Shown here piece by piece: positions 12,240 through 23,066 of a stretch of DNA of 64,000 bases. Source of the stretch: Polytrichum commune (taxonomy: Eukaryota; Streptophyta; Polytrichopsida; Polytrichales; Polytrichaceae). Each line of letters starts with the position of its first letter. Positions within the stretch are counted from its first letter, which is position 1. The position numbers were made by a program, and so were the translations under genes. The notes beneath the pieces are model-generated. The model was given only the letters and a program-made list of their open reading frames with translations, was not told the DNA's origin and ran no database searches. Where the stretch lies: contig OX485804.1 of NCBI GenBank assembly GCA_950295325.1, positions 9,054,001 through 9,118,000 of the forward strand, in the 5' to 3' direction.

Positions 12240-14570
12240 CTATATCATGGATTTCAATGCAGGGAGTCACAGTTCATCAATAGTGTTTTTTTTAGTAACC
12301 GTAATCATATGTAACCAGGGCTAAGGGCATCCTGATATGAACCATGATCTCTCCTTGATTGTTTGATAATTCAATGAATCGTGAATTACATTAATAACAG
12401 CCCTATGGGTTATAGCGTTTATTGATTTATCACAAATATAATGAGGCATTGTGACCATCGTCCTTACATGGACCGACTTAAGGACAATAACATATAAGTT
12501 TCCAAAATCCTCGGCCAAGGCAAATTAGATAGTAGCCAAGACCGTAGTCTTCAACATACACCTTGTTGGATTAGTTTCGTTGTGCAATTTAATCCAAAGT
12601 TGATTCCCATTTTGATTCAATGATATGATGATTTTTTTCATTCATTATTTTATCTCCTCTTAAATCTTAATAACTTAAATTCGTTGGTTCGTGAAATATA
12701 TTTAATATTTAGTTATTTTAATTAATTAAGAAACACAAAGGACTATGGTTAGTTTTTATCTGGAACTTGCCTTCATCAACCATTGGTCAACAATTCACTT
12801 TCTTTAGTCCCTTGCTCAAACAATTAACTCTTCAGTTTACATGTTGCCATTGACCATGGCCTCACCACGCGTCCTGGTCCCTGCCTCTTTGACTCCAACG
12901 GACAATGAACCTATGTCGATCATGGCCAATACCTTGCTCCGTGAGTTTCATGCATTGATGGTTCCTCTCAAACTTTGACCACCCGCAATTGTTAGATGAT
13001 CTACTTGACTGCACTTTCACATAGAATTCAACCGAGTGATTATATTCTTGAGAAAATGGATTTCTCTCTCGACAACAACGTCACTTAGAGCTCACACCTT
13101 GGTCCCACAAACTAGTGTTTTCGTCAATTCATCGCTTAATACCTCAATCTCGCAAGACCATTTACCACACTCAATCTTGGTTTTGCACACATAAAATAAT
13201 CACATGCAACAAGATAATAGTTTATTTGATTATTATCAGAAGTTTCACACTCTAGACAAAGGTAATTCACTTCGACCATAACCCATAGTTTCACACTCTA
13301 GACAGTAGGTGATTCACTCAACCATAGCCCATAGCTTCACACCCCAACTCTTCTCTCTACTTAGACTATTGCTTGAACAATTTCAGTATGTACTAATTCA
13401 ACTAGATCATTCACTTTCCCAAGAATATTTGTCCAATCCAATTGTAACTCATAAGTTTCAATTTATTTGGAATAGGCTTCACACCTCATTGCTCTCACAT
13501 ACAATGGTACTAATCAACTTCCTCATTTAGTTCATCAACCCTCTTCTCGAGAAACATGTCAATATTTCACATCAATTTACTGGGCTCTCTAGTGCAACTT
13601 GCTCTTATTCATAAGAACAATTTCACAAAATAGAAAGGGTCCACTCTATCTTTCTTTCTCTCTTGACTAGATTGTGACCAACATGCAAAACCATGAAATA
13701 AAGTCAAGGTTTATCCAAGAGCTTTCAGTTTTAGCAAAAGGCTTCTTACCTTGGACCTTAATCACAAACAATGGTGTCACTCAAAATATTCACTCAATGA
13801 GTCCACTCCCTTCCCAAGAGTGCAAACAATTTGCTTTCCGCCAAGATATTTATGAAGATGGTCATTTTCAATCGATAAACATACAAGGGTTCAGGGTGAT
13901 GAGGGTTTTACACCCCAAACACTCCACTCACACTTACACACAAAGATAATTGCCACACTCATCTCAAATTATGAAGTGAATCGATAGAGAAAGGGCTTCA
14001 CACCCTATGCTTGATTTCAGAGAATAACATTCAAACAAAAGTTTACTATAATGGGCATCCACTGTCTTCCCGATTGAGATTCCTACTTTTTGATACAACC
14101 ACTTGAGTATATAAAATAATTGCTACCTTTGACTATGGCCTACATGGTTAAGTGGGAGAGGGGAGCAAGGTGCTCGACCCTCAAAAGTTATGATTGTCCA
14201 TAGCTAGAAACTCAAGAGGTTTTGCTAATTTACGACATGTTTATAGCCTCTTCACTTAAACACCTCCTAACCCTTGCCAACGGTCAAAATGTCCACTTTA
14301 GCATTTCTAACCCTTTGTTGGCTTAGTATTCATGAATATCGTTGTTTCTTCACTAATACAAGAACCAAAAATGGAGATTTGAGATCAAAAATCATCAAAG
14401 TTAAACTTTAAGCTAATCTAACCAACAAGTTGGATTACATGGCTTAATTTATTTGGACTTTCATGAGCAGCAAGTTGCACTAGGTGTATGTATGTAAGTT
14501 ACATGCAACAAGCCACTTTGAGGACCTGCTCATATTCCTCTCAAGTACTATAATTAGAATTCCCTAACAT
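12240..14570. other. Gene-free AT-rich stretch
   Basis: No coding region is recognised. About 13240-13352 contains a short imperfect tandem repeat around TTCACACTCTAGACA and CCATAGCCCATAG. Remaining open frames are short and without family features. Confidence 0.5.
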
Positions 14571-14575
14571 TTCTA

Positions 14576-14791
14576 CACTAAATATGATAATTAGTGTCAC
14601 TTACTATTTGGAATTATACATTGCTATACCTATTTATTGTATACCTCATATTTTACCAACAACTATCAGATTGGTTGTTTAGACATAATAGAACATCGAC
14701 AACTTTACTTGGTTAAAACTACATCAATAGTGAAAACATATGCATTGTGTAATTCCAAATAATAAGTTACACTAATTATCATTATTTAGTG
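14576..14791. mobile_element. Tc1/mariner-like MITE, 216 bp
   Basis: TA dinucleotides flank inverted ends of about 45 bp: CACTAAATATGATAATTAGTG then a TTGGAATTA block on the left, mirrored on the right. It has the same terminal motif as the copies at 18667, 39605 and 51970 but a different interior. Confidence 0.85.
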
Positions 14792-14931
14792 TAATCATTT
14801 TAAGAAGTAGGGTCTTGTTCTCTACAGTGGCAAATGAGTGACTACATAGGGCCAAAGGCCCACGTTGTTGGGAGGAGAAGGCTCACATAAACTAATTAAT
14901 TTTAACAAAAACATCTCTATGAATACTTCCG

Positions 14932-15380
14932 ACTAAGGTAGGGAAACTGAAAATGGTGAATGACCACTACTGGTGCACTAAAATGTTTTGTCTAATTAGT
15001 GTGGGTAATCATTTGGGGTAACACATTGGCAATGATGAGGAACGCAAGTTGTTCTTAATTCTATTCCATGGAAGTAATTAGTTTTATTTTTCCAAAGAGG
15101 CAAGTAACTCAAACCTCCCTACTTGTATAGTAGAGTCCCTAATTTGAGCACCAAAATATCCTACTTTGTAAAAGAATGCACATAAAATGGTTAAATCATT
15201 GACACCCAAAAGTGATCACAAGTGGCATGAAACAACACCTATATTGCCAATCATTGCATCCCACCTATCATTGCATCCTTTTTGAGCCACTACTTTTATA
15301 ATTAGCCATTTTGAGGTCCACAAAATAATTGTTCTACCCCTAGTAGTGGTCATTCACATTTTCAAATTGTCTACCTTACT
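14932..15380. mobile_element. Unclassified MITE, about 450 bp
   Basis: Inverted termini: ACTAAGGTAG followed by GAATGACCACTACT on the left, and AGTAGTGGTCATTC then CTACCTTA on the right. No protein is encoded. The target duplication was not resolved, so the superfamily is unknown. Confidence 0.7.
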
Positions 15381-15593
15381 CCATCTCTAAAAATTATTGC
15401 ACAAATTTCAAGCCATTCTTTTTGGATGAATCAAATTATTTTCACCATTTTCCGTATATCTACCTTAACACAATGAATTATTATTAGGTCTTGTTTTCAT
15501 GAAAGCCATTAGGCCATGGATCTAGAGAATCCTTGAATGCTCATTAGTTGGGAGTGTCACGTACCCTTGCTTTAGATTGACATGAGGACAGTT

Positions 15594-15805
15594 GTGGACT
15601 ACAACCCATAACATTTTGAGTGAATGAAAAATCTACGTGGAATCCCACATGGCAAGTATGCATAATGTTGACTGGGATTGTAAGGGGGGATTTTTGGGAC
15701 AACTCTTGAGGGTAGGCATGGCAAAATGTGCGCCGGGGGGGGGGGGGGGGTGGGTTTACACCAAGGGTTCAAAACCTCCAAAAGACTTTGGGTTGTAGTC
15801 CGTGG
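15594..15805. mobile_element. Short inverted-repeat element, about 210 bp
   Basis: GTGGACTACAACCCA at 15594 is mirrored by TGGGTTGTAGTCCGTGG ending at 15805. A 16-base G run (15735-15750) lies inside. Size and structure fit a MITE; the superfamily is unresolved. Confidence 0.6.
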
Positions 15806-15806
15806 A

Positions 15807-18660
15807 CTTCTCTATGTTCTCATCCAAAAAGCCGGGTACTATGAATATTTAAGAGCTATGGCTTAATGCCTTTAGTGTAAACAAACCCTTAGTTATAGGA
15901 CAAAAAAGTAGCACAAAGGAAAACAATCGCCCACGTTATTTTTCTAGAAAGAAAAAATAGTGGCCCAATTCTACTAGACATTTGGTGTGGGTAGTAATGG
16001 ATGTAGCCCACACTAATTCTCATTATGGGAATTAAACTTGGGCTATAGAAAATTATTGTGGCATGTATTAATGTAGTGTGGGCAACATGATCAAGAAGTT
16101 TTTATAAGAAATTGATGTGGGTGACTAATTTACTTTGTGCTCCTCAAGTACTAATCTATGATACTAGTTTGTTTTATGCTACTATTCTACTTCATGCTAC
16201 CTTGTCTCCAATAAGACGGGGTCTTGGATCCACATTATTTCCACCTTGACTAGATAACTACAATGTTCATCTAGATTTGCCCCAAAAAAGTTTCTTAAAA
16301 TAATCATGTAATGACGGTTCATCAAATAGCTCATTGGAATCACCCATTGGAGTTTTTCGAACGCATAAATGCACCTTGTCTAAAGACAATATAGTGAGTT
16401 GTATCAAATTAAAACAAATTCTCCACAACTTTTGCAGGCTTTGTCAATTCCTTTGAGTTTCAACCTCATTGGCAAACTCCCTTTAGGCCACATGTCAATT
16501 GCGTAACGAGTGTATGTGCCATCCCCATGACCATGATTGACCATTCCAATGAGGTTTACATGTAGCTGGAACAATCTTGCAAAGGATTTTGTTGTCATTT
16601 GTAGACAATATATTTGTTTGTCTTGTTGACGTCCATTCCATTATGGATGATAGTTAGAATTTCACGTGGATCCATTTTGGACTCGTGCATGCACCTTGGC
16701 GATTGTTGTGTTTCACAAATTCCTTCTTAAGATGTTCCTTTTTTTTCACTTCTTATGATGCTCATATCAATCAAGTCTCTGTATTGTTTGCATTCACACT
16801 TTGAAAAAAATCTGAAACCTCCTTTACATACATCAACATTTGGGAAGACATTCTGTGAAGGCAAGTCACATTTGATCGAGGTACACTCTAAATCCCAAAT
16901 GATTTTAGAATTTGGAAAAGACCATCAATGTCATTGTATCAATCTTTACGTTTTCATAGAAATTATGTAAGGATCGTGAGTGATCCATATTCACGTAACA
17001 ATTTAAATAGTTTGTGAACCACTAGATATTTGCAAAGAATCTTGCATTTATTATGAACAAGTTATTTGAAACCAATTAATAATAGCACATTTACAAGCCA
17101 CAATAACATGGGGAGACATGCCCATGGAGAACATATGATTGGAATTTCAAAATGATTACTTTTAAAATAGTATTTTGGTACTAGATGCACCAACAACATA
17201 TGAGATTCACATACACCAAAAAACCCATTAATCACTTCCCAATCATCTTGATATTGGTTCTCGAAGGTCTCCCGATGCATATTCTCAACATGATTTTGAG
17301 GATTCTATCACCCTTGTGCGGCCTAGTGCCAACCCAAAACCAAACCCTTCAAGTTCATCATTCTTTCCATCAATGATCTACTTTGTAGTCACGCTTTGCC
17401 GAGTGTGAGACATAATACCATTATATGTTTCTTTCCGGGCGTGATGATCTTGGAAGGGACAAACTATGGGATATCAAAGTTCGTGCATGATCGGGAGAAA
17501 TTATGTCTCTACTACTGCACAATTTCCATGTCGTTGTGTGGTCAAAACATTGATTGGGGAAAGGGCAATATTTTGTTTGTGGATGACCAAACTAGCAAGC
17601 ACATTAGGAACAATGCCTTGGAGTGATGCTACTTCCCCCATACTTGGCATGGTCATAGAGTAATAGATACTATTACTACCGCATGTTACGAGAAACTCAT
17701 ACACACACCAAATGTTCTTTTGTATTTGGGAAATCACATTACATATAGACAACTCCCAATTCCACATTATCATATTTGGTTTGTGCCATTTATGACCAAC
17801 AATTGCATGCCAAACTCAACATAAATCTTGCAACACATCAAGTATGTACTTCTCACTTGTTCTCTATTCATGTTTGAATATGTTTTGTAGTTGCTACCAT
17901 GAATCAGGATACCTCCTGATGCATCCATTCTACAATGTATTTTTTTCTTTGTTTAATTGGATTGGCTCTCTCTAAACTTTGCCTTTTGTTTGTATCAAAT
18001 GTTTGTGAGTGTGAGTAGTACTATTAGGTACTACATTTTGAAATCCAAGAAATCTCCAAAGAGGCAAATGGACTTGCGACCCTCAAAGCTATCGAAGTGT
18101 AGTTTCTATGTTGCTTACTATTCAAGGCAAATCATTGCAATTGATTTTTCTTTACCACAATGCAAGATGTCGTGCGTTAGACAATGTCTACAACTTTCGA
18201 GAAGTAATATGACTTTTTGATTTGGTAAATTTCACTTCGAACAATTTTGTATACTACATCAATTGATTAATACAAGCTCACATTTCTTGTTTTCCTTATT
18301 TGCATTTCAACAAACTCGTCTGCTTTGAGTTCTCATATGCTTCCTACACTTCTAGGTTTTACCTAAACATGAGGCAACCGACTCTATGTAAGAGTCACTA
18401 AGGACTACGTGAACACCACGAGCTATCATGATCCGCTACTCATTTCAAATAGAAGGCAAGAAATTCTATAAAATAGGAACTAGGGACTACATGGCCATCT
18501 TGTGTCTTCATAATAGAGAATGCATACATCACTACTAGGATTCTTGAACCATCCTTGCTTTGGTTTAGAGAATCATCTAAACAATCATGGGGACCCGTTA
18601 CAAAAATGAAGGAGCTATTAGAGGGGTTAAGCGACTAGTCCTACGAACAGAAGGATTCAA
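15807..18660. other. Gene-free stretch, possible decayed sequence
   Basis: Several 60-90-codon frames occur on both strands (for example minus 16404-16598, 17062-17280 and 17501-17773). They do not link through splice sites into anything I recognise. A worn transposase on the minus strand is possible but unsupported. Confidence 0.4.
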
Positions 18661-18666
18661 CCACTA

Positions 18667-18945
18667 CACTAAATACAAACGCATACACTAAATATCACTA
18701 ACCCTATGAAAGTAAGTAACATTAAATGTAAACTCAAACCCTAAATATCAACTATGGTAATATGTGGAAGTTATGAATTTAGTGTTAGTGAGGATATGAA
18801 AAAAAGATTAACAATGATAAAAGGAGAAGGAAGGTGGCAGTAGGGAAGGTGGTGGCGCATTTATGTCTAACACTAAATTAGTGTTGAGCAAGATAGGGTG
18901 GTAACAACACTAAATATAATCAAACACTAAATATCATATTTAGTG
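18667..18945. mobile_element. Tc1/mariner-like MITE, 279 bp
   Basis: TA flanks (18665-18666 and 18946-18947) enclose CACTAAAT ends; the right end carries the palindromic CACTAAATATCATATTTAGTG. The interior shares TATGAAAGTAAGTAACATTAAA and GGGAAGGTGGTGGCGCATTT with the copies at 11083 and 39605. Confidence 0.85.
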
Positions 18946-19002
18946 TAGTTACAATTGAGCCGGTTGGGTTTGAAATATAGGCAGTTCCAATTCAAGACTT
19001 CA

Positions 19003-19509
19003 GGTCCACTTCACACACAAGCCAAGAGCCGTGACCATGAGATTGCATGTGAGAGCGTAAAAGAAAGTGTCCAAAGGCCGTCCCAGGACACCTCCAAAAT
19101 CATGGAGTGTAATCACGCACCCTCAAGTGTCGTGTGAAGTCACATGTGACTAGGCCCTCAACCAAATGCTATTTCAATGAATATCTATTCATGCGGATCC
19201 TCACACATGATAAAATACAATAAATCAACGGTTATGAGTGTTCTGAGTGCCATGGTCTCCCGGTTTTGTGTTGGGCCTACCTTCGAGAGGTGGTTTTTCA
19301 AAATAGTCCAAGTGACCATGAAACATGATCCATTCGATGCCATGTACGAACGAATCCATGTAGACTTTACATCCATCTTGTATTCACATGCTCCGTTGGT
19401 CCCTCAAGCATAGTGTGAAGTGAACTTGGACCAGCTCCGCCTTTCCCACCAATGAGAGTGCTTGAAGTGTAATGGTCACGGGCTCTCAGTCTTGTGTGTG
19501 AAGTGGCCC
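19003..19509. mobile_element. GGGCCACTTCACACAC-family MITE, copy 1
   Basis: The left end GGTCCACTTCACACACAAGCC and right end GTGTGTGAAGTGGCCC (ending 19509) are inverted. TTA follows the right end, TCA precedes the left. The interior (AAGAAAGTGTCCAAAGGCCG and onward) is closely repeated at 21195-21690. The GGGCC terminus with a TTA-like flank suggests PIF/Harbinger. Confidence 0.75.
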
Positions 19510-19670
19510 TTAGATTCATATACATTGTGATTTGATAAAGAGAAAAGAAAACCCATAACCCCTTTACTGTTGAACAACATAATTCAAAGCAAGTTTGCCA
19601 CTTGCGTATTCCGCTGGAATGTTTTTGTTTAACAATATTGCTACAAATTTCTTGTGGAGAGTTTTAAAAT

Positions 19671-19756
19671 GGATACACCCCAGTTTAATAAATAAAAACT
19701 GGAAGCTGTCAACTTGGAAACACTAGGATGTTGACCGGTTGTGCCCAAAAAACCCC
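19671..19756 (-). repeat. CAACCGGTT-family repeat, copy b (partial)
   Basis: Minus-strand partial copy containing CTTGGAAACACTAGGAT and GACCGGTTGTGCCCAAAA. It faces copy c at 20551 in inverted orientation, with the GGGC edge of each pointing inward around an 800-bp segment. Confidence 0.65.
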
Positions 19757-19793
19757 TATGGACATGGTTACCTACTTATCTTAGGGCTACTTC

Positions 19794-20374
19794 ACACACA
19801 AGATTGAAGGCCCGTGACCATTGCAATCTAAGAGCTCTCATTGGTCGAAAGGGTGGAGACCGTTCAAGTTCACTTCACACACGAAGGTGAAGGCCTAAAG
19901 GTCCAAAGAAGACTTCACAAATGAAAAGTCTACATGGAGTCCTACATGGCGGACTATGGATAAGGTTTCATGGCTTCCTCTACATTTGCGGTCTCCTCTT
20001 GGAGATGGGCCTGACACAAATTCCGGGAGACCATGATTTTTTAAATATTTTTTCTAGCATGACAAATCACAGATAAATCGTAGGTCAAATTCCAGAACAT
20101 ACTCTAGGTAATCACAAACAAACACCACCGAGTGAATTCTCTCGAATTGATAGAGTTTGAGACAAATTAGATTGAACCGAATCCTCCCCTCTTTTTCCGC
20201 CAACAACATATGCAATGGTCCCACAACATGGTCCATTCTCACTTCACACTATGCTTGAGGGCCCGTGACTACATAAAACGGCTTTCCCAGCACCCATGGT
20301 ACAACCTTTGGATGAGAGTCAAGGGTCCTCACCATTACGAGGTCACGGCTCTTGGCTCATGTGTGAAGTGGCCC
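19794..20374. mobile_element. GGGCCACTTCACACAC-family MITE, 581 bp, TTA duplication
   Basis: TTA at 19791-19793 and 20375-20377 flank GGGCTACTTCACACAC and GTGTGAAGTGGCCC inverted ends. The 3-bp TTA duplication and terminal GGGC fit PIF/Harbinger. The interior differs from copies 1 and 2 of the family. Confidence 0.8.
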
Positions 20375-20550
20375 TTACATGTAAAAAGAAAGGAGACGTC
20401 ATCGCCATTCATGAGCCTGATGGTGTCCAGGGTCGCCTCAGTCTGCATGTTCCGCATGCCCCTGCTTTCAAGAGCCCAAGCTCAGGGGTTGTCGTTTTGC
20501 ACTTGGCCTTTACTAGAGGAGGCTGGCAACTAGCATGGCAGGGTGATCTG

Positions 20551-20740
20551 GGAGATATTTGGGCATAATCGGTTGAGATCCCAGTGTTTGCAAGTCCAAC
20601 CGGTTACATGTTGACATCCTTTAGTTTTTTCTTTATTAAATTGGGGTATATTCTATAAATTCTTCTAAAATGAACAGTAATTTTTCCTGCAGTCTTGAAC
20701 GTCAACTGGTTATTTCTCAAACTCAACCGGTTCTCCCCGA
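20551..20740 (+). repeat. CAACCGGTT-family repeat, copy c
   Basis: Full-length copy: TTTGGGCATAATCGG near the left edge, CCAACCGGTTACATGTTG inside, AACCGGTTCTCCCC at the right edge. Confidence 0.8.
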
Positions 20741-20769
20741 TCATAGGTGCCCACTTGTTATTGTATCCC

Positions 20770-21030
20770 TGAGGCACCACGGGCCTTGGCTTGGTGGTTA
20801 GGGCTCATGGCCCTCAATGAGGAGGTTGTGGGTTCTATTCCCCATGCCGGCGTGGTGCTCACCACCTTAGTCCACCCAACTATGGTGGGGGGTCCTTGGA
20901 CCTTGTTGTATGGGTACCTCAAAGCCCTTTGGGGGGATACCATGTCCGGTATCTTCAAGGCACTAGTGGCTAGCTAGGAACTAGTATAGTGTGTCACTAT
21001 AGTGTCCATCCTCGAAAGGGGAGAGTAGTA
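20770..21030 (+). mobile_element. tRNA-derived SINE
   Basis: TGGCTTGGTGG at 20787-20797 matches the RNA polymerase III A box, and GGTTCTATTCC at 20831-20841 matches the B box (GGTTCGANTCC). The 33-bp gap between boxes is tRNA-like. The head reads like a degenerate tRNA with a GGTTAGGGCTCATGG block. A tRNA-unrelated body follows. The 3' boundary and target duplication were not fixed. A tRNA gene is unlikely because no acceptor-stem pairing is evident. Confidence 0.65.
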
Positions 21031-21194
21031 TTTGTCCCAATGTCCTCTTGTCCAGTGGGCATCGGGTCATTGGCATTACGAACGGACACTTTATTCACGC
21101 CGGCCCCTTGCTAAAAAGGGACCGGAGTTTCTATCTATCTGTATCCCTGAGAAGACCGGATTATGTTGAAGCTGGATTAGCGCCATGTAAGTTA

Positions 21195-21690
21195 GGGCCA
21201 CTTCACACACGAGCCAAGAGCCGTGACCTTTGTAATGGTGAGGACCCAAAAGAAAGTGTCCAAAGGCCGTCCCAACACACCTCCAAAGTCATGTAGTGTG
21301 GTCACGGACCCTCAAGTGTAGTGTGAAGTCATATGTGACCGGGCTCTCGACCAAATGCTATTTCAAGGAATTTCTATTCATGTGGGTTCTCATACATGAT
21401 GAAATAGAATAAACCAACGGTTGTGAGCGTTTGGAGTGTCATGGTCTCCTGGTTTTGTGTTAGGCCTACCTCCAAGAGGTGGTTTTGGAAAATAGTCCAA
21501 GTGACCATGAAACATGATCTATTTGATGCCACGTAGGAATTCATGTAGGCTTTTACATCCATCTTGCATTCACATACTCCGTTGGTCCCTCAAGTGTAGT
21601 GTGAAGCGAACTTGGACCGGCTGCTCCTTTTTCACCAATGAGAGTGCTTGAAGTGTAATGGTCACATGCTCTCGGTCTTGTGTGTGAAGG
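21195..21690. mobile_element. GGGCCACTTCACACAC-family MITE, copy 2, right end truncated
   Basis: TTA then GGGCCACTTCACACACGAGCC opens the element; the body matches 19003-19509 closely. The right end stops at GTGTGTGAAG without the final TGGCCC, so the terminus is lost. Confidence 0.8.
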
Positions 21691-21769
21691 TGTGTGCATA
21701 CAACACTGTACTTGGTGATGAACCTTGCTTGTTCTGTTGCCTCAGAGTTCCTGTCACAATCTGGATTAC

Positions 21770-22330
21770 AACCAGCTTTCGATCTTTATCCGGCCTTCTT
21801 CTCCTCTTCCTTTGATCTCCAAGGTTGGTTACGGTTGGATCTAGATTTTGACAGCTTGCAGAACAACTTCGGCCTGGATTTCAAGAGCTTGCATTTCAAC
21901 TTTGACCATCCAGCCTTCTTCTCATCTTCTTTCGATTTTAAGGTCAGGTAGGGTTCGTTGTAGACATTGAGAGCTTGTAGATCAACTGTGGCCTGGGTTT
22001 GAGAGCTTGCACATCAACTTCAACCTGGATTTCGAGAGCTTGCAGATCCGTGTCCTTACGAGAAGCCCAACACCTTGTGGCACCGAGAGTCAGGTTGAGT
22101 TCTGATCTTCTTCGACCTTCTTCTTATCCCCTGGAGCCGAGTTTGACGTTCGACCTAGGTTTCGAAAGTCAGCTTGCGAAAGAGAATCAGGCGGAGTTGG
22201 AATCTTCCGATCCTCTTCGACCTTCTTCCGATCTCCTTGAGCCGTGTTTGACGTACTTCCAATCTCAAAGGTCGGGTTGAGTTCGACCTAGATTTCGAAA
22301 GCTTGCAAATCTCTTCCCCCATGAAAAGCC
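21770..22330. repeat. Imperfect tandem repeats around TTCGAGAGCTTGCA
   Basis: Units containing GGATTTCGAGAGCTTGCA, CAACTTCGGCCTGGATTT, and TCTTCGACCTTCTTC recur at irregular spacing. Open frames crossing it are low-complexity and share no family features. I see no gene. Confidence 0.6.
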
Positions 22331-22732
22331 TGCTTGTTGGGAAGATCGGAGTTAGCTACTGTCAATTATGTGTGACCCGATTACAGACGCTTGAGGGCGT
22401 GCGCAACGATTTGTGTGAAGGATGCTTGGAGAAGGCTTGGGAGTTTTCGTGTGGCTTTCCAGTTTAGATGGAGCTCACATCACTCCGGAAGCCTCTCCTT
22501 GTTCATTCAAAAGGAACCCCAAACAAGCTCCTCAAGTATAAATGGAGGGTTATTTCAGGGCTATAGAAACTTCTCAAGATAACTTGTTCTACAACGTCTT
22601 CGTTTCAAGTTGGCCCAATTAGACTAATTTTTGTTTTCAAGTGCTATTTGCAGAGTCAAGTTGATTGAAATAAAGAAGACAATTTGGCTACAATAGTTTG
22701 TTACGTTACATACCATTACTCATCATTGTGTG

Positions 22733-22838
22733 TTCATAACATTACTCAGTTGATGAGTTGTGTTCATGGGCCTTGCAATAAATTCAAAAATAAAGCCTCC
22801 GAATGTTGGAATTTTAATGCTTCAAATAGAATGTGAAG
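22733..22838. mobile_element. Left half of a foldback MITE split by the MULE
   Basis: CATAACATTACTCAG...GATGAGTTGTGTT at 22735 is mirrored by AACACAACTCATCAG...AATGTTGTG at 38218-38249 on the far side of the MULE. Joined without the MULE and one target copy these make a hairpin element of about 150 bp, the probable insertion site. Confidence 0.65.
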
Positions 22839-22930
22839 GGGGGACGCTAAAGTACCCCATCGAACTTTTAGGGGGTAGGTCAAACCAAAAAACAGGTTGC
22901 CCGCCCCCCCACTCCGCTGACCAACCACGG
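22839..22930 (+). repeat. MULE left terminal inverted repeat
   Basis: Pairs with 38105-38197 through GAACTTTTAGGGGG, GGTCAAACCAAAAAACAGG and a C-rich block. Identity looks near 90 percent over the first 85 bases. Confidence 0.93.
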
Positions 22931-22944
22931 AAGGATGAAATAGA

Positions 22945-23066
22945 TGGAATGACGTGCCATGGTTTGGGTCACGTCATTCGAGGGTTTGGGACTTGTCGTT
23001 CGATGGTGTGGGTCTCATCATTGGAGGGTGTGGATCCTGCCATGGTTTAGGGTTGGTGTCATTCAT
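22945..23066. repeat. Subterminal GTCATTCG repeats (left end of MULE)
   Basis: Units of about 22 bp of the form GGTTTGGGTC-GTCATTCGA recur with drift: GAATGAC at 22948, GTCATTCG at 22973, GTCGTTCG at 22995, GTCATTCA at 23058. The same motif is present near the right end (38029, 38043, 38068). Confidence 0.7.

Noticed and set aside
15735-15750. Poly-G run as a functional G-quadruplex
   Set aside because: Several G runs exist (654, 15735, 33266, 55609); a single uninterrupted tract inside a MITE gives no functional evidence.
16404-17773. Decayed transposase on the minus strand
   Set aside because: Short frames contain Cys, Trp and Gly but no recognisable catalytic motif or order of motifs.
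20781-20850. Functional tRNA gene
   Set aside because: A and B boxes are present but no acceptor stem or anticodon arm could be folded by eye; a SINE head is more likely.
22337-22700. Solo LTR (TGTTGGGAAG start, TATAAATGG, AATAAAG)
   Set aside because: No matching end, target duplication or retrotransposon protein was found; the resemblance is weak.
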